Source: Mansonella perstans (lineage: Eukaryota; Nematoda; Chromadorea; Rhabditida; Onchocercidae). Taken from it: a stretch of DNA of 64,000 bases. Position numbers and translations under genes: made by a program. The first letter of the stretch is position 1. Every line of letters begins with the position of its first letter. Below are positions 1 through 11,256 of the stretch, piece by piece. The notes beneath the pieces were generated by a model that made no database searches, was not told the origin of the DNA, and saw only the letters and a list, made by a program, of their open reading frames with translations. The stretch spans positions 306,294 to 370,293 of the forward strand of contig JBAMDO010000026.1 of assembly GCA_037074765.1 (NCBI GenBank), written 5' to 3'.

Positions 1-226
1 GTCTGCGCCTTGAGACCAACGAGGGATTGAACTCTGCCACCACAATGGAGTATTTCTGTGAGATTTTCTTTCTATTAATTGTAATTTTGTAATGCATTAA
101 TTAATTGGGCAAATCATTCAGATCCCTTTTTAAAATTTTACATTTCTTTTAACATTTAGCGACCGTCTAATAACAGATATTAATTCTATTATCATCCTTA
201 TCATATCATATCAATCAATATTCAGG

Positions 227-270
227 TATTGCGCTTCATACCTGTGATTATTGCGCTTCATACCTGTGAT
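227..270. repeat. 22-bp tandem duplication
   Basis: Two identical, directly adjacent 22-base copies (227-248 and 249-270), each beginning tattgcgcttc. They lie in A+T-rich DNA outside any gene I can recognise, so this looks like a simple local duplication. No function is apparent. Confidence 0.9.
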
Positions 271-1931
271 CCATTTTGCTTTATCTGATTGTTGTCATTT
301 TCCGGAATATCGCTATCGATTGCTTTTTTTTTGATTTTGTTATTGTAGCAAAAAAAAAAAAAAAAAGAAAAACATTAACTTTAGCAGGATTCCAAGGAAT
401 AATAAATACCTGTTTTAGAAAAAAAAGCCACTATGATGTTATTCCTGAAATAGCTGGATTTTCTCGCAATTTATAAAAAAAAAATCATCAAATATATCGA
501 GTATAAAAAATGCAAAATTAGAATTGATCGGAAATTGTTTATTTTAGCCATTTTAGATATTTTGAAATGTGCTATCTATTTTATCTCTATGTAACACTTT
601 CCAGTTCAAAAATCGTCCATTATTGTATGATTCCCAGAAAATTTTACATTAAAAAATGGTACTTGGCTTGATACTGATGAGTTAACAAGCATTTGAGATC
701 AATTAGATAGCTTACAAAATTATTCGAAAAACACGACACTCGAGAAAAAAATTTGATTGCTCAAATCGATGTCAGTGACTGTTGAATGCTAATGCAACAT
801 TTCTAGCAATTTTTACAGAAGCAAATCATCTATAAAATTAAATTTAATTCATTCAAATAATAAAATGAGGAGAATGATGAATTGTTTTAAATTTGAGAAA
901 GTTTAGCAAAATTGTTAATCAGATATTGTTTCACCACAATTACCTGCAATTACAATATTATATTTCAGAAATTCACCAATTTACCAGCACTATTTTTTCC
1001 GTTTAAATTTTGTATTGTGATAAGCTTCGAAATAGTTTAATTGACCTGGTAAATAGCCTGTGCTAAAGTTATTATTTGATGACTAATTTGTAATGCATTA
1101 ATTATGAAAAATGTTGTCGCGGTACTGCATCAAAATTTTAAATTATGAATATATCAATTAGAACTTTTTATCAACCTGCAGTCTGCCAGCCATACCGTTC
1201 TTAATTTTTTCAAAATTTGAATCCGGCTTAAATTTTTAGTGCAAATTACACCTCTTAACTTGTGCATTTCGAAAAAACTATCTTTGATTACAACGGGATA
1301 ACTTTCGCACCAAGTAAACAAGCATATGATTGCAATAATAATTTTTATGCATTTCCATGAGAGAAATTCTTAGGAAATATGTTTTCAAAAATCTTCGGAA
1401 AGATATTAAAATTTATTGATGAGATTTCTCGAGAAATAACATCCTTCTTAACTTATTTTCCTGCATAACTTCATGTTAATGATATTTTCAGTGTAAAATT
1501 TCCAAGGATATTATTGATAATCTTTTTTAGGATGATTTTACTTGGTTTCTTGATCATTTTTCTTAAACAAATCTGGTTGAGAATGTTTCCCAATATTCAT
1601 AATTTGGATCATGTCTATGCTTTCATTAGTTGAAATAATGCAACTTGACAAAAAGTGATTTCAAATAATTTTTCTGAACCTAGAAGAGATATTAAGGTAA
1701 TTTTAGTTATAATCATTGGCACGAACTCTCTTCCATATTTATAATAAGTAACATGTTATAGGACATTTAACTAGACTTTTATATTTCTCATTCGGAACCA
1801 TTTGAAAGGCCCAATTTTTCGTTAATAGAAAATTGAAAAGATTTTAGTTGGAAAAAATATTTGATTTTTTTATTTGAAGATATATAAAAATCCTGAAAAT
1901 TTTTATAATTTTATCATAGTTGTGCTTTCAG

Positions 1932-2380
1932 GATTACCCGTCCTAGACTGTGTCAAACGTAATTCTGCTGAACTATACGGACGTGAGTGCTCGTCGAAAT
2001 TCATGAGATATAACTGCAAGTTGTATAGATGTCGCGAGAATGTGAAATTTAATGTTGAAACGGCCAAATATGAAAAAAATTGAAGACAAGTAGGAATATG
2101 GTCAATGATGGGTAGTATGGTCAAATCTACTGCAAATCTTATTACTTTGATGAGATATATGATAATTAATAGCCAAAAGTGTTTCCGAATAACTTTCTTG
2201 AAATTTCTTTGCTATGCATCGGCTTCTTCTTGCAGTTCATAGGCAAGAATTATCAGATTTTGCAGCATTTGAGAAAAAATCATTTTCATCAAGTTAATGA
2301 ATTTTCAAAAAATTCATTGAAAATTTTAGATCAAGAAATCCTTGTTGAAAATATCGCTTGTCAACAATTTTTTCGCAAGG
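1932..2380 (+). other. Orphan exon-like stretches upstream of MIGA
   Basis: Two short stretches look like exons but do not join into a gene I recognise. At 1932-1982 a gctttcag acceptor and a strong gtgagt donor flank an open frame reading LPVLDCVKRNSAELYG. At 2233-2380 a cttgcag acceptor and a gtcgaa donor flank an open frame beginning FIGKNYQILQHL; its phase would allow a direct join to the exon at 2434. They could be alternative 5' exons of the MIGA gene, pieces of an unrelated upstream gene, or chance. The rest of 60-2433 shows nothing I can support. Confidence 0.2.
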
Positions 2381-2420
2381 TCGAATATTAGCACGAGATC
2401 TAAACGCAAATATTGCCTTT

Positions 2421-2433
2421 AAATTATTTTTAG
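2421..2433 (+). promoter_or_regulatory. Possible spliced-leader acceptor for MIGA
   Basis: The sequence aaattatttttag ends 21 bases before the ATG at 2455. A U-rich TTTTTAG close to a start codon is the usual form of a nematode trans-splice acceptor. It could equally be a cis-splice acceptor, because the open frame continues upstream of the ATG and phase-matches an exon-like stretch ending at 2380. This site supports, but does not prove, the chosen MIGA start. Confidence 0.3.
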
Positions 2434-2454
2434 GAAGAAACAACACCTGCTAAA

Positions 2455-5400
2455 ATGCAGAGAGGAAATTCTTCAGAAGAAAAAAATGAGAAACGAATGA
2501 ATGGCATAGCTATTCACGATCAAGGTACATTTTCTGCAAAATTTTGAATTAAATTCGTTTATCATAAAGATATATTCGTAAGTGTCCTTGGTTCTGATTT
2601 TCAGCATTTTGTAAAAAATTAAATGATCGCGTTTTTTCAACGACTGTGGAAAATACCGGTTATAAGTTTTTGTTTGCTGGATTCATAATCTGCCCTAAAA
2701 CATATTATTCCTACCAGAGGTCAGTGCATTAACTAAAATTGATGAAAAATTTGAATGAAAATATGAAAATATTGATGAAATATGATGAAAATAGTCGAAT
2801 AAAACTGAAATAAATAAAGTGATTTACTGATTGTTTTTGTGAGGTTTTTTTTTTTTTTTTTTTTTTTGCAACAAGTTACATTTGCTTATAGCTGTCTAAA
2901 AGGTAAAAATCTAAAAGACTTACATTTCTGATTATTTAAAGTATTGGATTTAAAATGGATTATAAGTAATCGTTATTTGGAAAATATACCAAAATATGTC
3001 AAACAAGAACGATCACATCTTCCACTTTCTTCTTAATTCATAGTGCCTATTCATTATTTTTAAATGTTGGCGAGCTTCTCCAGTATCATTTCAAAAATCA
3101 ATGCTAATTTTTACGAGAAAAAGAAAAGTAAAGTTTCATTGTTTGTTTTCCTGTCCATTTCATCTCATTTTTATATACCTGTACATTTTTTCTGCAGTGA
3201 TCAAACAAAAAATTGTAATAAATTTTCATTTTTAAGAAAAAGAAAAAAGAAGACAAAGATACTGAATGTGACACTAATGAAATAATTACTTGTCATAGCT
3301 CTCTTTCAACTTATATCTATCTGATTAGAAATATCAGGAACTTTTTTATTACCTGCATCACCTATATAACGACATTTGAAGCTATTATAAATACGCACTA
3401 GGACAATATCATTTTCATTGAGACGTTCCCGGACAAACCTCGGGCATCTGTTAAAACTTGAATTGATATTGAATTTTATGGATTTTGGGAAGTTCTTCTA
3501 TTGTAGTGCGAAATTTGTAAGAAGGGAAAGTAAAAGAGAAGTATCATTGTAATGTACTTCCTATGATCATTACACTGAAAGAGCTAGAAAATACGTGAAA
3601 CCCAAAATTGATCCAACATATATATGTTGTATCAAAAAGGAAGAATTTATTAGCTTAACTGATCAAATCTGTTATATTTCATATTACATTATCATTCATG
3701 AAATGTTCTTGAAGTATCTTAATGATTTGTCCTATGCATTGAGTGACACTGTTAAGTTATTGGATTACATTTAATAAAGCTCATTTTTTATCTCTATCTA
3801 TAAAATTGAATTTGGCGAATTCATATTTTAGAATAGATAAAATAGTCTTGCAATGAAGTTTTTGATGATAGTGAAGACCTAAACATAAATCTAATTATAC
3901 AGTGATTTCGAAAACAAAAAAACATATTCATAACACGTGAAGAATGATGATAGCATGGATTACGCGTGACTATTGACTTTTTGTTAGAAGTGGTTTTTTT
4001 TTTTTCTTTTTTCAGTTTTGTGTTGACAACTCTTGATATTTTTATTTTTCTTTCAAAGTAATTATTTCCAATTTCAGAATTCAAGAACTAAATTTGAAAT
4101 ACGGACTAGCAGCGAAGTTTTTTCAGCTTCCGACATACATAAATTATTTAAGAGCTCGTAACATGCGCTTTTCTCAGCCACGAATATCCAGCGGTTATGT
4201 AACAGTTCGGAAGACAACAATAACTATTGGTCTTGGAATAGGCGTTGGTATTGCAGCAGTCGGTTATTTTTATATAAAAAGGTAACCGTTTAGCCTCGGA
4301 TGAAGTTGTTTTTTGTTATATCAATGAAGAAATAGAAAGTGTTTTTATAGATTGAGTTGCATTTGTTAATCAAACTTGAATAAACACTTGGGGGTTTACG
4401 GTTATTTTCGAACGATGGCAGTGACTTTTCGATTACATTTCTTTAGTTTTTATATTTAAGATGAAGGTGATTTGAGATTTTGGAGAAATTCTCGTAAGAG
4501 TGATTCTGAAGAATATGACGATGCTACTGAAAACCTTCCAAATGAAATTACAATACCTCGAAACACAGATTTAACTACTTGTATGTTTCTTTTTGAACTA
4601 GGTTTTCTCTGAACAGTATTATCATTGTATCTCGAAGTGTTGATTTGACTACTGTTTCAAGGTGATTTACATCGATTACGAAATTATATGTGAATTGTTG
4701 CCAGGGATATGAGTTAAAAAGTTATTTGGTACTACGAATTTTTAACAGCTAAACTTGTAGTACGATTTGGTAAAACTAGAGGTGCACCATCAGTTGGATC
4801 GTCGCAGCGAAACTTATCCAGATTAGGAAATATACCATCTGCTGAATCGGATCTAATTTACAGTATGTGGATTTACAATATTTCACCGCTTCCTTGGATA
4901 TACAAAGCTATATAACCCGTTTGTCCTAGAACCAGTGATTCATCTTGTGGTAGCTCGGAAAATCAAATTTTAGGCTTACAGTCGATGCAAGAGATATTAC
5001 AGCGTATGGAACGAGCATTTGCTGCATTAGATATGGTGAAAAATCGTTCAGAAAAAGACTGTAAACGAGCGGATCTAATTTCTTCCGTATTAGACAGGTC
5101 TTTCATAAAATAATCATTAGAAACTTGTAAAAATCATTTGCTGATTTAAATTGTACTCATTAAACTATGCAAGGCTTTTTTCAAGATAATAAATGTACGA
5201 TTTTAAACTATTGATATGTTGGCTATGAAAGTAGTGAATCCCTGCTGATAAGAACTAGTATTAAAGTAATTTATTCTAACTTGCTTTGATTGTTTATATC
5301 AGTATATTGTCTTTATTTATAAAATTAGAAATGCATTTTGTTGCTGCTTTACACCACTTTATGAGCTTCTGTTCCAGGTTACGAATTTTGGAAACAGATA

Positions 5401-7839
5401 TTATAAAATTAGTGCAGGAAGGCGGTTATGAAAAAGGAATTCTACCTAGCGATGAAACATGTAAGTTCAGAATGCGTTTGCCGAATTCGCGTTTGAAAAA
5501 TTCTGTTTTTTTTATTCAGCTATTCAGTTATAGGTTTAGTTAGCAGAACCCTCTGGTAGCAAGTGTTATAGTTTGGACGCAAAAGTTGATTACAGTATAT
5601 TCAAATAAATGAATTAATTTTCGTTTGTACTGTGGACTCAGTAAATTTATTTTGAATTCAGTTAAATTTAGATTTTAGATTGGTCGGCGGGGGGATCGCA
5701 GCGTGCAGGCACTTTATCAGTTCTATCTGATGATTCCTTCTGGTCAGCCTATGAAGAACTTGTAAGGTTTTATGAAAACTGTTAATAAAGCCGAATTTTA
5801 TTTGAATCTTTTTTTGGTTTTCGAGAATATATTAAATGTTTTTTTAGCCTCTAAGTATAGATGATGCTGATGTTCTGATGCGGGAACCATTGAATTTGGA
5901 TAGAGAGGTACTGCATTTCTACCAAGGAGGTGTAGCAGCTGTGGAGGCCGGTAAAGTAAACTGCAGAAAAATAAGGTTTATAAGATTTATTTATTTATTT
6001 TTTTCAATTTTATACGTTTTTTTAGTCTTTTGACTTACGATCCATTTTCAAATTATACAGATTGCAGTATGGAAGACCATTCGTGATTATAAAGATCTTA
6101 AATCAATTTTAGAACAGAATTTTGTTGCTGCGAGGATGATGATGACTTTAAAGTTAAAGTCTGGTGCATACGGCAAGCATTTACTGTAAGTGCTTGAAAA
6201 TTTCTGCAGAAATATAATTCTCCATGTGCATTTTTTGGTTGGGGTGTGATGAGCTTTTATTTATTTTATAATATCACTATACGACTCATTGAATTCAAGA
6301 AAAACTTCATATTTTTTTAATTTTATTTAATGCAAAAACTTTTTGTGATCGCTAGAATTACAAAAATGGTGCAGTTTCGCACTTGTGTTTGTATGTGGTC
6401 TGATGAGCTATTCTTAATATTTATATTCTCTTTTGTGTATGTTACGTGTGGAATGTAACGCATCATATAATAGAAGAAAATGTATCGGTTTTGATAACTG
6501 TATTATTGAGCTGAATATTTCATGGAACGGTGCACTTATGTACTTGCAGGAAATTTTATCTGATGAGCACATTCGTGTATGGTTGTCTCAAGCAGGGCGT
6601 CAGCTGATTGCAGATTTATTGCGACACGCCAGCAAAGACCCTAGTCCATTTTACTTAGCTTATGATAATATGATGGAATATTTAAGTGAAACTCAGCATC
6701 TGGAAACTGTTGAGGGAGAGCTGATACAAAGAGGAGTAAGATATCTTTTTACTGTTTTACTGTACTTGAAGTCAAGTCAGCTACCATTAGATCAATTGTT
6801 AGTGTCTAAATTTCCCGTCCACAGTAAATTATTTTTTTAGCTAGTGGAATCATTTATTGTTTATTTTTAATCTAGATTAAAATCGTCTTTAGGTACCGGA
6901 ATTGGGATTCTGGGACGTTGTTCTAGACTATATTTTGATCGATGCATTCGAAGACCTTTCGCGACCTCCATCTGCTGTTCTAGCTGTTACAAAAAACGTG
7001 TTTTTAAATCGGTCAATGAAAGAATCGACGTTAGGAACCGTGATTTGGTCTATGCTGAAAGCTAAACGAGCAAGACTTCAAGTATTATTTTTCAACTCTT
7101 AAGATCTTACTGTTTAAAAAATCACTTTATCTGTTTAATTCTTTCTTTTATTGCAAAACATTGTTGTACATTTTACCCAAAAAAAATTTTTTAGCTAGCT
7201 GATGGATTTATATCACATTTCTACGATATCTCGGAAGTGGTTTCCCCATACATTACCTTAGGTTTCTTGGGGACCGATGAACACTTGCGCGAGTTGTGTC
7301 ACTATTTCAAAGTTGGTTTTGAGCATTTTGTTTTCATTGGTTGTGGATTAGATGGTTTTCAAAAGAGATTAGAAATGTTTTGATCACTTGACTTTATTTT
7401 TAAAAAAAGATTGGAGTGCGACTTTACCGCTATCGGGCAGTATTCATTATTTTGACAAGAAGCATACTCGAACTCGTTTGTTGTCTTATACTTCGAAATA
7501 ATCAATCTTTAGCAGTATAGGGATCACAGAAAATTTGTTGTAGGTTCTTATAGAGCTTTTTTCTTTTTTTTGAGTTTTTATTATTTGTTAGGCGTGATTT
7601 CTTTGAATCTGTAACCTAGTTTCCTTCCATATTGTTATTTAAAAAAAGCGTTTTTTTTTTTCTTTTTTTTTTTTTTTTTTCAGGAACAAATCTGCTCATT
7701 TATTGTTGATATATTTAACGTGAAGAAAGTGAGGTACACATCGCTTAAAGATCTAGCTGAGGACATACGACTAATTCTCGAAACACGTCTTGAAATGATT
7801 CAGACTAGATTGAGCACTGAATTACTTCCTCCATCGTGA
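2455..7839 (+). CDS. MIGA: Mitoguardin (MIGA/FAM73 family)
   Basis: Fourteen exons: 2455-2524, 2605-2719, 4078-4281, 4477-4580, 4749-4862, 4974-5097, 5378-5460, 5679-5761, 5848-5975, 6113-6185, 6550-6735, 6893-7081, 7195-7311, 7684-7839. They join in frame to 581 codons, close to the 593-632 residues I recall for the human paralogues. A single hydrophobic segment (about residues 108-128, TIGLGIGVGIAAVGYFYI) suits an outer mitochondrial membrane anchor. An FFAT-like motif, DDSFWSAYEEL (core 291-297), would bind the ER protein VAP. The conserved C-terminal domain includes GKVNCRKIRTEF, CIRQAF, DVVLDYILIDAFEDL, SMLKAKRARL, DGFISHFY and VRYTSLKDLAEDI. Family members promote mitochondrial fusion and mitochondria-ER/lipid-droplet contact. 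The core from 4078 is secure. The first two exons rest only on phase and a nearby ATG. The acceptor at 4476 was chosen because it alone keeps the frame. SURF6 follows on the same strand. Confidence 0.87.
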
Positions 7840-8410
7840 TATTTCTTATATGGTTTAAGTTACAGCTTGTTTTGTAATTTCATACTTTAATGTTGTACCA
7901 AATGTATAGTAATGAGATTTCTCAAAAATACCGAATAAAAACAATAATAAATGGAAATACGTCGGTGAAATGTCCTACCGTGAAAGTTGTGAAATGTGAA
8001 AACCAGCAGTGATACTATTAGAAGTGCGAGTGCTATTGTTGACTTTGTTCTTTTGTTATTTTTCTGGTGTTTAGGCTTATATTGAACTTACTAGCATTCA
8101 AGCATGAGCTCCTCAATCTACTCTTAAACTGTGTTTGATGCTTAATCTCAATGTGTAGTTTATACGTATATAAAATAAAATATTGTTGATGGTTTCTTCA
8201 TTAAATTACTTTTGACCATTTTGTTCGAATATTTTATAGTCAGTTATTATCAACAAATATTTACGCAACTTCTGTATGATACAAATGTTATTTTATTTTA
8301 TTTCAGTTTCACTCGCACTCGTGTAATTTCTTGAATATTTTCGAAAACATGGTCAGTTTTACGAGCGGTTTTTAATATCTTTATGGAAATAACTTAATTG
8401 CAAGGAATTT
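7840..8410 (+). other. MIGA 3' UTR and spacer to SURF6
   Basis: About 570 bases between the MIGA stop and the SURF6 splice acceptor. An AATAAA polyadenylation signal lies at 7934-7939, about 95 bases after the stop. The remainder is A+T-rich with no open frame worth naming. Both genes are on the plus strand and SURF6 seems to be trans-spliced, so a two-gene operon is conceivable, though the spacing is long compared with the roughly 100 bases typical of C. elegans operons. Confidence 0.6.
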
Positions 8411-8420
8411 CATTTTTTAG
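8411..8420 (+). promoter_or_regulatory. Spliced-leader acceptor for SURF6
   Basis: The string cattttttag ends five bases before the ATG at 8426. A TTTTTTAG this close to an initiator, with no sensible upstream coding exon, fits trans-splicing of a spliced leader. The only nearby alternative, an ATG directly followed by a GT at 8350, would splice into an immediate TAA. Confidence 0.55.
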
Positions 8421-8425
8421 CTGTA

Positions 8426-10600
8426 ATGCTTCTGAAAGAGGACAGGGAAAAATTGTTGGAGAAATGTATAAAAATAGATGCGATCATCAAAAAAAATATC
8501 AATTTGACACCGATCAAAAATTGGCAGTTTGATGAAGATACGATTGATGAGCTTCGCCAGCAGAAGCACAGAATTGTTAACGAACATTTAACAGGCGGTT
8601 GGTTTTGTTATTTTAAAGTGCATTGATTTATCGTATCGCTTATCTGGATTTTGTCGCGTTTTATCTGATTTGTTAGATGATTATCGGAACTTAATATGCC
8701 GTGAAGTAGCTAAAAGATTATTTTATTGTCAGTTGTTTTCAGAGCAACAAAAGAAGCTCAGTAAAGTTTCAAAACAACGACTAGCTCGTGAAATAGGTGT
8801 GAATTGTCGGACGATCACAGATGTTCTGGACTGGATGGAAAAAAATCGTGGTAATACTAAACCTGTCGAGGTAAAACTGTTGCATTCTCTGCTTTATAAA
8901 CACTGGTAGATCCTTTCTTTTTGCCAGTGTAAGTTTTAAAAAATTAAGAACTCTAATTTTGCGATTCGAAAAGTTGTTTCTGTAGCCTGCAATAGCTTCC
9001 AAAGCGATGAGAGACTCGAAGCCAGAAACAAGTAAATTGGTCAGTTTCGAAGGTTCGAACGCTAACATTCCGACCAGACATTTCGTTAAAGTACGAAATG
9101 GAAGGTAATTTTGTTTAGAATTTGTAATTGAATAGAATATTTATATTTGATTGCTTCCTAAGATTTTGGATTGTATCAGACTGAAGTATATATTGTTTGT
9201 TTCAGAACATATGTGAAATAAAGTTCCAAATTTTTTTAAGAGAAATTGACAGCTGACGTAATTGATTTTAGTCTCGTAAATGGAATGGCGCATGTTACCG
9301 ATACTCGAAAAAGAATACACGATAACACTACGAGTGATATAGGAAGTAGCTCATCTTTCATGGCGACCACAGTAGCACCAGCTGATGCTTTGGAGGGTCG
9401 TAAGTTAATTCTGAAGAAACTACAGGAAAAATTGGAGCAATTTAAAGGTAAATTTCTGTACTTTAGTCAATATTTCTCAATGGGACTTTTTAAGGAACAT
9501 GTTTTTACCACCAAATTTTTTTCTCTGTTCTGTAAGTTATCATCATAACAGAGACCATGCTCGCTTGTCATATGGTTAATTTACCCGTTTTTTAGCAAAA
9601 AGACGTGGTAATATGACAGCATATGAGTACGAAGAAAAACGAAAATTGAAACGGCGGATGAGTAAACTGAAGATGAAGGAAAGAAGGACAATTGCTAAAC
9701 AACATATGAAAAATTCAAAGTATATTCGACATAGATTTTTTTCAGGAATTATTTTGACGAATTTTTAGAATCCTTTGAAACATGATTCTCTTCCTGCTTT
9801 TGTTCATTATATTACCTTTACTTTTTTTCTCAGTGTTTTTGGTTTCACCTGATAATTTGTATTTTAAAAAATCTGTAAGCACTATCTTCGTTTTCTTTTT
9901 CAGTTCACCATCGGATGAGATGGGACCGAAGAAACGCCCGAAATTAGAAAAGCAGCCAGGAGAAATGGAAATAAAAGATGACAAATTGATTTTCTCGAAA
10001 TTTGATTTCATTGTAAGGGATGAAAAGCAGGTAACATGCGTAACTCTTCTGCATGTCATTCTTACGCACCTTAAATTACTCATAATTTCAGAAAGAAACA
10101 AAAAGGGATAAGCGAGACAAGTTTACTGGTAAAGACTGTAAGCGATTGCTTGAAAAAGCTGAGAAAAGAGAAGAAAGGTTGGAACAAATACGGTCGAAAA
10201 ATCCTGAAAAGGCTCTGCGAATTGAAAAAAACATCCAGTGGAAGAAAGCTTTAAGTCGTGCTGAAGGGCAGAAAGTTAAGGTATTGAGGATATTAATTTG
10301 TTTTATTGAAATGCTACTTTTTTAAAATTCCAACGATAATTTTGTTGGACTGTCTGAATGCAAAATACCTGACGATAAATGCGTTTTTTGCAGGATAATC
10401 CAGAGCTTTTAAAGAAAAGTTTAAAAAGGAAGGAAAAGATGAAGGAATTGAGAAAAAAGAAATGGGCGAATCGCGTCGAGCATACATTGCAAATGCAAGC
10501 TCGAAAGCAAGAAAGACGGTCAGCAAACATTCAGGCTCGTAAAGATGTCGTCAAAAAAAAGAATTTACAAAAAGCTCGAAAAAGAGGAAGAATATTGTGA
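8426..10600 (+). CDS. SURF6: SURF6/Rrp14-family nucleolar protein
   Basis: Eight exons join in frame to 435 codons: 8426-8597, 8677-8870, 8986-9104, 9272-9447, 9596-9719, 9904-10030, 10092-10280, 10394-10600. From about residue 205 to the end the protein is the very basic, helical SURF6 domain. Recognisable blocks are ILKKLQEKLEQFKAKRRGN, TAYEYEEKRKLKRRMSKLK, GKDCKRLLEKAEKREERLEQ, NIQWKKALSRAEGQKVKDNP and the closing Lys/Arg-rich stretch ending NLQKARKRGRIL. SURF6 and yeast Rrp14 bind RNA in the nucleolus and act in pre-rRNA processing and ribosome assembly. The N-terminal 160 or so residues (LFYCQLFSEQQKKLSKVSKQRLARE and neighbours) are charged and I do not recognise them; some SURF6 proteins carry a separate N-terminal domain there. 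An AATAAA signal follows at 10837-10842. Confidence 0.87.
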
Positions 10601-10836
10601 TAGTTATTTGACTCATTTTTGTCTGGAGATCTGCATATTTCCAGTTTCATTTAGAAAGTCCAAGTCTGTTTGTTTAGTCATTTTCCTCAAAAATATTTAG
10701 TATTAATATCGCCCAGTTTTACTGCAGTTAGTTATCCTTGAATTAATTGATTTCTCCGCAGTTTTCAACTTCCTAGTTTTACCGAAAGGATTTCGTTGCA
10801 ACGGATTTCTTAATTAAATGGATGCTATAATCGTAT

Positions 10837-10842
10837 AATAAA
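10837..10842 (+). terminator. Polyadenylation signal after SURF6
   Basis: AATAAA about 240 bases after the SURF6 stop, on the coding strand. It is the first canonical signal in the 3' flank. Confidence 0.5.
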
Positions 10843-11256
10843 GGCTTGCGTGGCCTCTCTGCTTAAAAATTCATTATGAACACATAATGACAAGGTTATG
10901 TTGTAAAGTTGAGCTGTGATAGATTATCTTTTAGAAAACTCAACTCCTTTACAATATTTCTTTGATTTTTTTCAATGTTGATTTATGATAAAAATAAATA
11001 CCAGTCACATTTCTTGTATCACTGCATTGTATTTTATTATGGTTATAGAGGAGTCATGTTATAGGCTGGCTGTAAATATAATTAAAGAAAAGGGAACCTA
11101 ACAAAAGTCCTACAGATCTTTCTTGGCATTGTATTTTGCATTTGTGATAGTTGGAGAAGGGGTTTCAGCAAAACTTCTTGTAAGGTTTTTTTTTTTTTTT
11201 TTTGAACGGTAGGATATTTTCAAAGACTTTTATGGAATGATGTTTTTAAGATAGCA

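Noticed and set aside
1..57. Edge fragment that is open on both strands (plus: LRLETNEGLNSATTMEYF, gtgaga donor; minus: KYSIVVAEFNPSLVSRRR after a ctcacag acceptor), and that vaguely resembles tRNA-type strings
   Set aside because: Truncated at the window edge. Strand and frame cannot be decided, no tRNA cloverleaf can be folded from it, and the plus-strand phase does not join the next exon-like stretch (it would create TGA).
3821..4084. Minus-strand 87-codon frame upstream of the MIGA core exon
   Set aside because: Lys/Ser/Asn-rich with homopolymer-derived residues, overlapping the MIGA intron and splice acceptor. No independent support.
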